Positions 1-10,594 of a DNA stretch of 60,000 nt are shown one piece after another (within the stretch, counting starts at the first letter, position 1; every line of letters starts with the position of its first letter). Source of the stretch: Bolinopsis microptera (Eukaryota > Ctenophora > Tentaculata > Lobata > Bolinopsidae); NCBI RefSeq assembly GCF_026151205.1, contig NW_026971773.1, positions 64,001-124,000 on the forward strand, in the 5' to 3' direction. The translations under genes and the position numbers were made by a program. Under the pieces are notes generated by a model that saw only the letters and a program-made list of their open reading frames with translations, searched no databases and was not told the origin of the DNA.

Positions 1-817
1 TACACACGTTGTATGTGTTCGGGTCCCGCTCTAACACACACGACTCTGATAAACACAGTATACGCGGGGTCGCCTCCCCGAAACTAGAGAGCAGGTTAAC
101 ATTGAACTCTGACAGTGAGGTTTGGGACTGATCATCACTGAAATTCCCCCATCTGCCCTCCATGAAGTCCGCTTGGGAGATGATTTTCTTACTAGTGTTT
201 ATAACAATTGCCATCCCTTTCATTGCTTCCTTTTCCACGTTTTTCAGAAGTTCGTCCAGCTGATTAGTACCGAACAACACCATTCTCCCGATACTACCGT
301 ATATCATAGCAAACCCGCCAGGGTAATCCTGAACCCTTGCTATAGACTGCGTGTCTTTGTAGTTATAACTGTTGAGCAGTTTACCAGCTACAGTGTATTC
401 CTCAATAGAACAGGGGGTCAGTATCAGGTTCACTTCAACTCTGTGATCGGTGTGATCTATCATCACGCATCTGTACCGCGGGAACTCTATTGTCTGACTC
501 CCTGTGAACTTGGGGAAATACTTCAGTGCGTAAGTTAGCAATTCCAGTCTGTATTCGCAGGAGAATGTAACGTCTGTCTGCTGTGACTTGCCAGGGTTCT
601 TACGGACAAATAGTTTGAACTCGTTATTAGATTTGGGACTGGGAATGATAGAAAACACATCAGAATAGGGCCATATATTAGTTTGTTCGGAAGAGCCGGG
701 GTTGTAGGTGGAGAGGGCATGGGTACCGACTGTGAAAACTCTTTTGTACTTCCCGCGCCAGCTGTGTTTTGTGCAGTAGTAAGATACGATATCCCTGTTC
801 TTCTCTACCGAGACCAT
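1..817 (-). CDS. DNAJC13: DNAJC13 / RME-8, N-terminal part (runs off window)
   Basis: An open frame of 272 codons runs from an ATG at 817 to the left edge with no stop, all in one exon. The translation matches the N-terminus of DNAJC13/RME-8: near the start it has YYCTKHSWRGKYKRVF followed by VGTHALSTYNP, then IWPYSDVFSI, DYPGGFAMIYG, and ends with CLSESCVLERDPNTYN, which are conserved family blocks. RME-8 is a large J-domain protein (about 2,200 residues in animals) of the cytosolic face of early endosomes, where it works with Hsc70 and sorting nexins in retromer-linked sorting and clathrin removal. The J domain and the IWN repeats lie beyond this window. The ATG at 817 is chosen because the conserved block starts about ten residues after it. 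It lies downstream of PRIM2 on the same strand. The identification is by family recall, not a search. Confidence 0.9.
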   Translation of the reverse strand, partial: MVSVEKNRDIVSYYCTKHSWRGKYKRVFTVGTHALSTYNPGSSEQTNIWPYSDVFSIIPSPKSNNEFKLFVRKNPGKSQQTDVTFSCEYRLELLTYALKYFPKFTGSQTIEFPRYRCVMIDHTDHRVEVNLILTPCSIEEYTVAGKLLNSYNYKDTQSIARVQDYPGGFAMIYGSIGRMVLFGTNQLDELLKNVEKEAMKGMAIVINTSKKIISQADFMEGRWGNFSDDQSQTSLSEFNVNLLSSFGEATPRILCLSESCVLERDPNTYNVC

Positions 818-1986
818 TGCCTCCTGGGATAAAACAATTGTCAACTTTAACACGATAAAATAAAGTTACTTGAGGGCCGAATTGTTTTTAATGTGTGAAT
901 GATTTTTATTTCGATTGCTGGTGGTAAGAATATTCGTTTTAAAGTGTACGATACGAATTACGATCTCCGGTAAAAGCGGTTCACGATATTTTGATATTCC
1001 ATCATGCTCATCTATATAAGATTAATGCAGGGACATTTCTTTGGACGTAAAAGTAGGAGGAAACAGACGGTTACGGGTTTGACCAACGTCACATGATATT
1101 CTTCTGTTGGGAAGTTTCAAAAATTCTATAAAAGCGCGCTTAAAAACGCATGTGACGCGCGAAGAGGAGACCTTTTTCATAACAAATTTGTTTTCGCGCC
1201 CTACGTAAAACTACCTTCTCAATTTTAAATATTGTGTTCCTGAAATTGATACATTGATAAGAGATACATCTAGTTTTGTATTACATGTTCCGGGACTTTA
1301 AGCTATCCTACTGCACTAATTCAGTCTTATTTTTGCACCTGTTTATGTAAAATAAGCCGTTAAGGAAAATACAGTCGCCCAGTCGACATAGGATCTGAAT
1401 TGTGCCAAAATTGAGATGACTCAAAATCTACAACCGGAGAAAGTCAAGGTATTCACAATATACAACTGATATTCCAAGGTAAAGGTAAGTTAAAAGGTTT
1501 TCTAAGAAACTTACACTTGCTGGCAGAGTTCAGGTTATCATGTGCTAAAAGAGTGTTAACGTTAAAATCACATATTTAGAAATTTGCAGACGTGTCCTGT
1601 TTGGAATCAGTATCAATAACAAGGTAACAAGGTAAACATTAAACCTTAAATAAGTAATATTGCACATTTTTATATTAGTTTTTATGTTAGTTGAATAGCA
1701 GCGATTTAAAATCACATTCGAATTCACATTAATTATAAATATGTAGTAAACAAGGTTCAATAATCACGCGGACACGTATGTAGAGGTTGAAGCTAATAAT
1801 AACAATCGTTATTTTTGTCTGATACATGGATTGTAATGTAATTACTAAAAGATAATATTAACTAATAAATATTGTCAATATAGAATATCATAAAATTTCG
1901 TTGAAATGCGTTAAAATACATAAAAAGTAGTCGTGGGAAATCCAAGAATTCAATCCTAAATAAAGATTTAAGATTTACTGCCCTAA
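818..1986. other. Intergenic: DNAJC13 upstream region and PRIM2 3' flank
   Basis: AT-rich spacer between the PRIM2 stop (1987) and the DNAJC13 start (817). It must hold the PRIM2 3' UTR and the DNAJC13 promoter. I see no clear poly(A) signal for PRIM2 on the minus strand. GCGCGC-type palindromic bits occur near 1135-1200. No further gene is visible. Confidence 0.5.
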
Positions 1987-4900
1987 TCAGATATCGTCAA
2001 AATCCTCGTCCTCAGCCAATTCGTTCAACTCCTCTGGAGTTAAGATAGTGGCCACGTTACCAGTCTGGTTACCAAGGTTACCAGGCTGGGACACGTTACC
2101 AGGCTGGTTACCAAGGTTACCAGCCTGGGACACGTTACCAGGCTGGTTACCAAGGTTACCAGCCTGGGCCACGTTACCAGCCTGGTTACCAAGGTTACCA
2201 GGCTGGGACACGTTACCAGGCTGGTTACCAAGGTTACCAGCCTGGGCCACGTTACCAGCCTGGTTACCAAGGTTACCAGCCTGGGCCACGTTACCAGCCT
2301 GGTTACCAAGGTTACCAGGCTGGGACACGTTACCAGGCTGGTTACCAAGGTTACCAGACTGGGACACGTTACCAGGCTGAGACTGAGACCCTGGTATAGA
2401 CTGAGAGGACTGAGCGGAAGATTGAGAAGACTGGTAACCTTGCTTACCTACATTGACTTTGTTACCCAGTGCTTGTTGAGACTCCAAGAAGTACTGGTTA
2501 GGATGATTCAGTCCAAATGCAGCATCCCCCTTGTTGTGTGTAACCTCGTAGTACTTAGAACAGGCTATTTGGTAGTGTTGCCCTGCTACTAGACCTAGTA
2601 TCTCCCTGATATGTATCTTTGGAATCTTCCACGAGGACAGCTTCCTCTCCAAATTCTCCGCATCCATGTGTTTGAAGGGGCAGCCATGACAATCCCCGGA
2701 AGAGGGCCCTGACCCTGTTATTATCTTCATGCACCCGTAAGGTGTCTTATCTGATCTCTTCCCCTCCTTCCCAAACAAATGCCTGACCATGTAGTCGTGC
2801 CCACTTTTACCGTACGTCTCCGAGTCCATCTTCCTGCAAAACTCCTGTCTGAAATAAGTCCTGACATCCTCAATACTGAGCCCCAGTCCCTTGAGGAAGA
2901 GACAGAACTGCAACCTAGCTCCGTGCTTTATGTGATGTTGCTCGGTGAACACCTCGTAAATATTCCTCATGCAGGGAGGGAAGGAGGTTTTAGAGACAGC
3001 AGGTAGTTGAGACACAGAGACCTGGCCCTCTAACTTAGTGCTACTAAAGTCGTCCCCATTATACGCAGTAGTAAGCTCGTTCAGTATAGACATTATCCTC
3101 TCATCGTCACTAACAGCTGGCAGAGATCGCGCGCACTTTATCAGACACTTACTGAGATGTGCGCGGAACATGCCCGTTAGAATGGAAACAAGCTCAGTAT
3201 GCGGCACGTACGCCATCCCTGCCTCTACATATACACGCCTGTGTTTCACCAGCTCTAGAGCCTCAATGAAGGGCACTTTGTACACTGTTATCTTCTCCTT
3301 GTTGTGGTGGATCTGACTTGAGTCTCTTATCAGTTGCTGCTTATCTGCCACCTCGCTCTCTCCTACTTCCTCAAACTTTAGAGAGTTGTCCACTAGGAAC
3401 TGGTAGATCTCCTCTCTGTGCTCCTCTAATCGCAGTCTGAACAACTCCTTCTCGCAATCACAGAACCACTTCCTGTAACCATATTATGTTTACTTAGATA
3501 ACACGTGAGATAACACGTGAGATAACACGTGAGATAACACGTGAGATAACACGTGAGATAACACGTGAGATAACACGGGAGATAACACGGGAGACAACAC
3601 GGGAGACAACACATGAGATAACACGGGAGACAACACATGAGATAACACGTGAGATAACACGTGAGATAACACGTGAGATAACACGTGAGATAACACGTGA
3701 GATAACACGTGAGATAACACGTGAGATAACACGTGAGATAACACGTGAGATAACACGTGAGATAACACGTGAGATAACACGTGAGATAACACGTGAGATA
3801 ACACGTGAGAATACTATCCATCTTACCTCGGCTACCGGAAAAATATTTATAAACCTAATCAGTTTTAAACCTTGTTAACTTTAAAACAAAAACTTCACCA
3901 AATCGTTACTAACAAGAATTGCGCCCGTTGTTTCGTTTTGGCGGACGCTAGATTTCCATTTCACATTTACTATAAATTTAAGTATAAGCTCCAATCAGCT
4001 CACTTCAGACTCAGTCTTCATGATAATAATATTTATAAATTATGCATTAAGTACAGGAAAAACTTGAAATTCAGTTCAATTGCCAAAGAACTTAACTTGT
4101 AAAGCAAAGAACTTAAATTGTAAGCAAAGGTAAACTATACTCGAGTACACATCAATATACACTACGCGTGCCACGTACAAATTGGGCATAATATAACCTA
4201 ATATTATACATTATATCGTATACATTATAACACAGTTGCGCCGCGCATTCATAGATCACAGGCTATCTATACATCACATCTCCGCAAGCAATCCTCGCGC
4301 GCGCAACTTTTTCGTTGCATGGTTACTAACGGAAGGAACACGACATACTCAAACCCACCTACGTACTGCAATCTCCAAAATCCACGTTTTTCTGCAAAAA
4401 CGTCCATTCGTAACCTTTCACTATTGCCTTTTTTCAAAAGGGTGAAAAGGAAATAATCTAGAGAACACTTGGAAATTAAACTCTTACCTCGCTTCCTCAG
4501 TTCTACAATAAGCTAATCTCAGAAGAAAGTGCGAGATGTGATCCTTTCTTCTCTCCTCAGTTTTAGTTTTTGCGTTATTATCTGTCTCCTCCAGGACACT
4601 AGGTCTCAGAGGGAGGTGTGTTTTTATCTCAGAGGTAACAGTTTTCAGGTACATGTCACTACCTCGGTTATACTTAATACCGTTATTGTAGATAGACCGG
4701 AGAATTGTGAGCCTGTCGAGAGCTGTGCTGTAAAACTCAGTAGTGGTGATGTTACCTTGCGGAGGTAATGGTTAGTTGCTAGGTAATGGTTGGTTGCTAG
4801 GTAATGGTTAGTTGCTGGGTAAAGGTTAGTTGCTAGGTAATGGTTAGTTGCTAGGTAATGGTTAGTTGCTAGGTAATGGTTAGTTGCTGGGTAATGGTTA

Positions 4901-6325
4901 GTTGCTAGGTAATGGTTAGTTGCTGGGTAAAGGTTAGTTGCTAGGTAATGGTTAGTTGCTAGGTAATGGTTAGTTGCTGGGTAAAGGTTAGTTGCTAGGT
5001 AATGGTTAGTTGCTAGGTAATGGTTAGTTGCTAGGTAATGGTTAGTTGCTGGGTAATGGTTAGTTGCTAGGTAATGGTTAGTTGCTAGGTAATGGTTAGT
5101 TGCTGGGTAAAGGTTAGTTGCTAGGTAATGGTTAGTTGCTAGGTAATGGTTAGTTGCTAGGTAATGGTTAGTTGCTGGGTAAAGGTTAGTTGCTAGGTAA
5201 TGGTTAGTTGCTAGGTAATGGTTAGTTGCTAGGTAATGGTTAGTTGCTGGGTAAAGGTTAGTTGCTAGGTAATGGTTAGTTGCTAGGTGATGGTTAGTTG
5301 CTAGGGTGATGGTTAGTTGCTAGGTAATGGTTAGTTGCTAGGTAATGGTTAGTTGCTAGGGTAATGGTTAGTTGCTAGGTAATGGTTAGTTGCTAGGTAA
5401 TAGTTAGTTGCTAGGTAATGGTTAGTTGCTAGGTAATGGTTAGTTGCTAGGTAATGGTTAGTTGCTAGGTAATGGTTAGTTGCTAGGTAATGGTTAGTTG
5501 CTGGGTAAAGGTTAGTTGCTAGGTAATGGTTAGTTGCTAGGTGATGGTTAGTTGCTAGGGTGATGGTTAGTTGCTAGGTAATGGTTAGTTGCTAGGTAAT
5601 GGTTAGTTGCTAGGGTAATGGTTAGTTGCTAGGTAATGGTTAGTTGCTAGGTAATAGTTAGTTGCTAGGTAATGGTTAGTTGCTAGGTAATGGTTAGTTG
5701 CTAGGTAATGGTTAGTTGCTAGGGTAATGGTTAGTTGCTAGGGTAATGGTTGGTTGCTAGGTTATGGTTATTGGTTAGTTGCTAGGTAATGGTTAGTTGC
5801 TAGGTAATGGTTAGTTGCTAGGTAATGGTTAGTTACTAGGTAATGGTTAGTTGCTAGGTAATGGTTATTGGTTAGTTGCTAGGTAATGGTTAGTTGCTAG
5901 GTAATGGTTAGTTGCTAGGTAATGGTTAGTTGCTAGGTAATGGTTAGTTGCTAGGGTAATGGTTAGTTGCTAGGTAATGGTTAGTTGCTAGGTAATGGTT
6001 ATTGGTTAGTTGCTAGGTAATGGTTAGTTGCTAGGTAATGGTTATTGGTTAGTTGCTAGGTAATGGTTAGTTGCTAGGTAATGGTTAGTTGCTAGGTAAT
6101 GGTTAGTTGCTAGGTAATGGTTAGTTGCTAGGTAATGGTTAGTTGCTAGGTAATGGTTAGTTGCTAGGGTAATGGTTAGTTGCAAGGTAATGGTTAGTTG
6201 CTAGGTAATGGTTAGTAAGTGATGTTACCTTGCGGAGGGACTGTGTACATGGACAGTCTTGCGGAGTATTTCTCATCTGTGAGAGGGTTGAGTTTCCTCC
6301 TTCTCTTACTGAGACTGAAATCCAT
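1987..6325 (-). CDS. PRIM2: DNA primase large subunit, three exons
   Basis: Primase large subunit, partner of PRIM1 and of DNA polymerase alpha in RNA-DNA primer synthesis in the nucleus. Exons: 6325-6229 (32 codons + 1 nt), 4755-4488, 3472-1987; total 1,851 nt, 616 residues. The start MDFSLSKRRRKL resembles the vertebrate start. Exon 2 carries TTEFYSTALDRL and ERRKDHISHFLLRLAYC; exon 3 begins KWFCDCEKELFRLR. The four Fe-S cysteines are visible at about 289 (SFPPCMR), 369 (TPYGCMK), 386 (CHGCPFKH) and 426 (YQIACSKYYE), almost the same numbering as human 287/367/384/424. HPNQYF follows. The protein is about 100 residues longer than usual because of a C-terminal 13-residue repeat region (about 490-600), ending in an acidic tail. 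Both introns carry minisatellites. Phases match at both junctions and the exon-2 reading runs continuously into exon 3. Confidence 0.93.
2048..2380 (-). repeat. 39-bp coding minisatellite in PRIM2 C-terminus
   Basis: Tandem 39-bp units (13 codons) encode GNVSQPGNLGNQP and variants with A or S, about eight and a half copies. The unit length is a multiple of three, so copy-number change keeps the frame, and the acidic C-terminus (ELAEDEDFDDI) survives after it. The DNA is built on GGTTACC, a heptamer that also occurs in non-coding tandem runs elsewhere in the window (34827-34860, 51853-51917). Confidence 0.92.
3495..3811. repeat. 12-bp minisatellite in PRIM2 intron 2
   Basis: About 26 copies of a 12-bp unit, ATAACACGTGAG, within intron 2 (4487-3473). 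A central block has variants (GGGAG and CATGAG). Most units hold the E-box palindrome CACGTG. Open frames here are repeat artefacts because 12 bp keeps any frame open. Confidence 0.95.
4746..4765 (-). other. Duplicated splice junction, acceptor copy (PRIM2 intron 1)
   Basis: On the minus strand this reads CCTCCGCAAGGTAACATCAC, identical over 20 bp to 6219-6238. Here the internal AG serves as 3' splice site (exon 2 starts at 4755), while in the other copy the same AG|GT is the donor. Splicing between them restores one uninterrupted copy of the coding sequence (PPQGNIT). Confidence 0.85.
4762..6216. repeat. 18-bp minisatellite filling PRIM2 intron 1
   Basis: About 80 copies of an 18-bp unit, plus-strand GGTAATGGTTAGTTGCTA, with variants such as GGGTAAAGG and an inserted TATTGG. 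A longer-range duplication is visible: the block with two GGTGATGG variants at about 5284-5400 recurs at about 5538-5655, so segments of roughly 254 bp have been copied as a whole. It occupies essentially the entire intron between the duplicated junctions. Confidence 0.97.
6219..6238 (-). other. Duplicated splice junction, donor copy (PRIM2 intron 1)
   Basis: Second identical 20-bp copy of the sequence at 4746-4765. Exon 1 ends at 6229 and the intron starts GTAACA, a less than ideal donor, as expected if an exonic AGGT was co-opted. Confidence 0.85.
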
Positions 6326-6796
6326 TCTTACTGAGAGCTAGGTAATAGTTTTAGTAAGATATTTATATAATAAAACTGTTTATAAAGAGTTATCATCATA
6401 ATACACGATTTGATCTTTTGTTTAAATTCATATTATAGCACCATAGAAGGTATGTATATTTTTACAGTAATTTTAGGCAAAAACTATCGTCGAAAAAATA
6501 GTTGCATATTTACAATGGGTTATAAAAACAGAATAATTTCAAGTAAGCTGTTTTTGTGACGGAGGTAAGTATATACCCTTGATAACACATCATCTTATAA
6601 CAAATGCATATTAAAGACTAAAGAGTCATGTTACAATTACAATTGCACATAAATGAAAATGATGTAACTTTTTCCCATATTGTTCGAGAAATTTTGCTTC
6701 ACTTGAGCCTCCTGCCCAATGACAAAACTACAAGATCCGGGACTAAAGTCTCACTTTACAAACAGGAATTATTGTGTTCCTTACTACAAGCAACTT
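6326..6796. other. Spacer upstream of PRIM2
   Basis: AT-rich non-coding region between the PRIM2 start and the next satellite block. It probably holds the PRIM2 promoter. I see no distinct element, and the short open frame near 6628-6810 lacks any recognisable feature. Confidence 0.5.
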
Positions 6797-7485
6797 TAGT
6801 TGCTAGGTAATGGTTAGTTGCTAGGTAATGGTTAGTTGCTAGGTAATGGTTAGTTGCTAGGGTAATGGTTAGTTGCTAGGTAATTATGGTTAGTTGCTAG
6901 GTAATGGTTAGTTGCTAGGTAATAGTTAGTTGCTAGGTAATGGTTAGTTGCTAGGTAATGGCTAGTTGCTAGGTAATAGTTAGTTGCTAGGTAATGGTTA
7001 GTTGCTAGGGTAATACTTAGTTGCTAGGTAATGGTTAGTTGCTAGGGTAATGGTTAGTTGCTAGGTAATGGTTAGTTGCTAGGTAATGGTTAGTTGCTAG
7101 GTAATGGTTAGTTGCTAGGTAATAGTTAGTTGCTAGGGTAATGGTTATTGATTAGTTGCTAGGTAATGGTTAGTTGCTAGTTGCTAGGTAATGGCTAGTT
7201 GCTAGGTAATAGTTAGTTGCTAGGTAATGGTTAGTTGCTAGGGTAATACTTAGTTGCTAGGTAATGGTTAGTTGCTAGGGTAATGGTTAGTTGCTAGGTA
7301 ATGGTTAGTTGCTAGGTAATGGTTAGTTGCTAGGTAATGGTTAGTTGCTAGGTAATAGTTAGTTGCTAGGGTAATGGTTATTGATTAGTTGCTAGGTAAT
7401 GGTTAGTTGCTAGTTGCTAGGTAATGGCTAGTTGCTAGGTAATGGTTAGTTGCTAGGTAATGGCTAGTTGCTAGGGTAATGGTTT
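6797..7485. repeat. Second block of the GTTAGTTGCTAGG minisatellite
   Basis: Same 18-bp family as in PRIM2 intron 1, about 38 units, between PRIM2 and the BLOC1S4-like gene. A block of about 233 bp is repeated (about 6955-7160 and 7188-7400, both with the variants GGCTAG, TAATAG, TAATAC and TTATTGATTAG). It reaches to within a few bases of the BLOC1S4 stop codon, so that gene's 3' UTR would lie in the repeat. Confidence 0.95.
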
Positions 7486-7489
7486 AATG

Positions 7490-10109
7490 TCACCTCACTT
7501 CTCGTGGTGTGACATCACGTGACAGTAATGTTTGTGTGTTAAAAATTTGAGGAATTGTCACTTCGTCACTTTCTCTTTCAGAGCTCCCCTTGAAGAAACC
7601 AAACATCTTCTTAAGCGGATTGGAGTCTACTTGCTTATCTATTGCAGTGGCTGCTACCTCCAACTGAATTATATTACTTAAACTAAACATAAATACAAAA
7701 GTACATTACTTAATTTAAAATTGTTGAAAAAATATTCTTGATAATTCTGGTGTTTTTAGTTTATTTCGGTAGACTAATTAAGTTAATTCCGATTTCAACC
7801 GAGTTTCAAATGACCATTACCTGGGTGACATTAGAGGAGATGTTTCAAATGAACATTACCTGGGTGACATTAGAGGAGATGTTAGAAACTGCCTGATGGA
7901 TGATATCTATCTGTGTAAATAATGACTCCAGTTCTTTAGCTTTCTCAGAGAACAGAGTCAGTCTTGCATCCAGCACCTCCTTATTCGAGTCCTAGTAACA
8001 TGGTTATTAAATGATACACATACTGTGCATTCTTCTAACTGCAACTATAACTGCGTTTCACAGATAATTCGCTGACTGATTAAAAATGATTGCAAAAGAT
8101 ACAAACAATGTTACTAGTATTTTAGAATTCACTGAAACAGAACATGCACATTGTAGAGTAAGGAGAAAGGTACAGAACATGCACATTGTAGAGTAAGGAG
8201 AAAGGTATTTCAACAGAACCTGAAGAGTAAGGAGAGTGGTATAGAGTTCGTCCATCAGTTTCTGAATTCCATCCACTTCACAGTCTAGCTGGGTTAAGAG
8301 AGAACTATTATCCACCTCTAGGTAACCTGGGATTGTTTTTATAATAATAGCAATAAGAGAGAACTATTATCCACCTCTAGGTAACCTGGGATTGTTTTTA
8401 TAATAATAGCAATAAGAGAGAACTATTATCCACCTCTAGGTAACCTGGGATTGTTTTTATAATAATAGCAATAAGAGAGAACTATTATCCACCTCTAGGT
8501 AACCTGGGATTGTTTTTATAATAATAGCAACAAGAGAGAACTATTATCCACCTCTAGGTAACCTGGGATTGTTTTTATAATAATAGCAATAAGAGAGAAC
8601 TATTATCCACCTCTAGGTAACCTGAAATTGTTTTTATAATAATAGCAATAAGAGAGAACTATTATCCACCTCTAGGTAACCTGGGATTGTTTTTATAATA
8701 ATAGCAATAAGAGAGAACTATTATCCACCTCTAGGTAACCTGGGATTGTTTTTATAATAATAGCAATAAGAGAGAACTATTATCCACCTCTAGGTAACCT
8801 GAAATTGTTTTTATAATAATAGCAATAAGAGAGAACTATTATCCACCTCTAGGTAACCTGGGATTGTTTTTATAATAATAGCAATAAGAGAGAACTATTA
8901 TCCACCTCTAGGTAACCTGGGATTGTTTTTATAATAATAGCAATAAGAGAGAACTATTATCCACCTCTAGGTAACCTGGGATTGTTTTTATAATAATAGC
9001 AATAAGAGAGAACTATTATCCACCTCTAGGTAACCTGGGATTGTTTTTATAATAATAGCAATAAGAGAGAACTGTTATCCACCTCTAGGTAACCTGGGAT
9101 TGTTTTTATAATAATAGCAATAAGAGAGAACTATTATCCACCTCTAGGTAACCTGGGATTGTTTTTATAATAATAGCAATAAGAGAGAACTATTATCCAC
9201 CTCTAGGTAACCTGGGATTGTTTTTATAATAATAGCAATAAGAGAGAACTATTATCCACCTCTAGGTAACCTGGGATTGTTTTTATAATAATAGCAATAA
9301 GAGAGAACTGTTATCCACCTCTAGGTAACCTGGGATTGTTTTTATAATAATAGCAATAAGAGAGAACTATTATCCACCTCTAGGTAACCTGGGATTGTTT
9401 TTATAATAATAGCAATAAGAGAGAACTATTATCCACCTCTAGGTAACCTGGGATTGTTTTTATAATAATAGCAATAAGAGAGAACTATTATCCACCTCTA
9501 GGTAACCTGGGATTGTTTTTATAATAATAGCAATAAGAGAGAACTATTATCCACCTCTAGGTAACCTGGGATTGTTTTTATAATAATAGCAATAAGAGAG
9601 AACTATTATCCACCTCTAGGTAACCTGGGATTGTTTTTATAATAATAGCAATAAGAGAGAACTATTATCCACCTCTAGGTAACCTGGGATTGTTTTTATA
9701 ATAATAGCAATAAGAGAGAACTATTATCCACCTCTAGGTAACCTGGGATTGTTTTTATAATAATAGCAATAAGAGAGAACTATTATCCACCTCTAGGTAA
9801 CCTGGGATTGTTTTTATAATAATAGCAATAAGAGAGAACTATTATCCACCTCTAGGTAACCTGGGATTGTTTTTATAATAATAGCAATAAGAGAGAACTA
9901 TTATCCACCTCTAGGTAACCTGGGGTTGTTTTTATAATAATAGCAATGGTTGCAAAACAACACGATAGTCTTGCAACGGTACAAAGGTACACGATTATTG
10001 AATATTGACGTTAAGGAGTTCTTGGACCAGCTGAAACTTTCAAAATCATACCTGCATAACCTAAAGACACGTTTTCGTAAAGTTTGGCAGAGACTTCTGA
10101 ATCATCCAT
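7490..10109 (-). CDS. BLOC1S4: BLOC1S4 (cappuccino)-like, four exons
   Basis: Small coiled-coil protein resembling BLOC1S4, a subunit of the cytosolic BLOC-1 complex needed to make lysosome-related organelles. Exons: 10109-10052, 8317-8220, 7991-7860, 7663-7490; total 462 nt, 153 residues, with phases 1/0/0 all consistent. The N-terminus has LYENVSLGYAEVDNSSLLTQ. The middle is heptad-like (LDARLTLFSEKAKELESLF, then TQIDIIHQAVSNISSNVTQL), followed by NPLKKMFGFFKG. The spacing resembles the family's YxRID-LE-V core. It is shorter than the human protein (217 residues), mostly at the N-terminus. Exon 2 is flanked by tandem duplications on both sides and the exon 3 donor is duplicated; exon 1 has an identical second copy at 11925-11868. 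The family assignment is from memory of the pattern and could be another small BLOC-1-type coiled coil; the gene structure itself is firmer. Confidence 0.65.
7804..7881 (-). repeat. 39-bp tandem duplication of exon 3 end plus donor
   Basis: Two head-to-tail 39-bp copies differing at one base. Each contains the last 22 nt of BLOC1S4-like exon 3 (ending GTCACCCAG) followed by a GTAATG donor and intron bases. The upstream donor (exon end at 7860) gives the open frame; reading on to the second donor meets TGA. Confidence 0.88.
8127..8240 (-). repeat. Tandem copies of BLOC1S4-like exon 2 donor region
   Basis: Exon 2 ends TCTCCTTACTCTTCAG then GTTCTG. Just inside the intron are two near-identical copies of about 35 bp with CTCCTTACTCTACAATG and a following GTTCTG or GTACC. 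The copies align with the exon end, though the exonic copy lacks about 10 bases. The reading as copies of the donor region is by eye. Confidence 0.7.
8296..9946 (-). repeat. 59-bp array carrying the BLOC1S4-like exon 2 acceptor
   Basis: About 28 nearly identical 59-bp units. On the minus strand each unit contains ACCTAG followed by AGGTGGATAATAG and TTCTCTCTTA, which is the 3' splice site and first 23 nt of exon 2. The last unit (about 8296-8320) continues into the real exon; in all others the frame would hit TAA within the unit. The high identity suggests recent expansion or homogenisation. Confidence 0.93.
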
Positions 10110-10594
10110 TTCATTGCCACTATTACTAAATGTGTGAAATATAATCACCTTGGTTAAACTAAATAAAACGTAATTCTACTCTACAGTGTACCCAGTATTA
10201 TTGGCTGGGGAAGGAGCCCCCTTTTGTTTTAAAGAGAGACTGGACCTAGATGAGTCTACGAGAGGGTAGCATTTTTTTGAAAATTCAATTAATCATGTTA
10301 TATAATATATATAAATCAAGCGTTACATTTCAGCCAAAATTACAATGACATTATTTTGATATGTTACTAATGGAAAAATGGTACTGCAATATAAGTTGCA
10401 TACTGTGTGGTCGGATGACAACTTACTAAACTAGAAAAATATACTTGACTATATAATAATTAATTTGGATGAATCAACACAATGTCATAGCAAGAGCCAA
10501 ATTAACATTGGGGCCATCTACCACATTTGAGAATGACAAACAATAACAAAAAATCAAACATGACATAATATAATTTTGCTAATTAAAATTCTGT
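9824..10594. repeat. Segmental tandem duplication, copy 1
   Basis: From the last 59-bp units through BLOC1S4-like exon 1 to AAAATTCTGT at 10594, this is nearly identical to 11641-12410. It includes exon 1 and its likely promoter. Copy 1 is interrupted at 10595 by an insertion; its remaining tail resumes at 11462-11640. Confidence 0.92.

Noticed and set aside
122-538. Plus-strand open frame of 138 codons
   Set aside because: It is antisense to the DNAJC13 exon, whose protein match is clear.
2040-2380. Open frames on both strands over the PRIM2 repeat
   Set aside because: The repeat period (39 bp) keeps several frames open; only the frame continuous with the primase domain is supported.
3426-3821. 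Proteins made of CYLT or LSHV repeats
   Set aside because: Translations of the 12-bp intronic minisatellite.
3814-3840. GTAAGA donor at about 3827 as the end of the exon before PRIM2 exon 3
   Set aside because: The frame into it has a TAG; the donor after 4488 gives a continuous conserved sequence instead.
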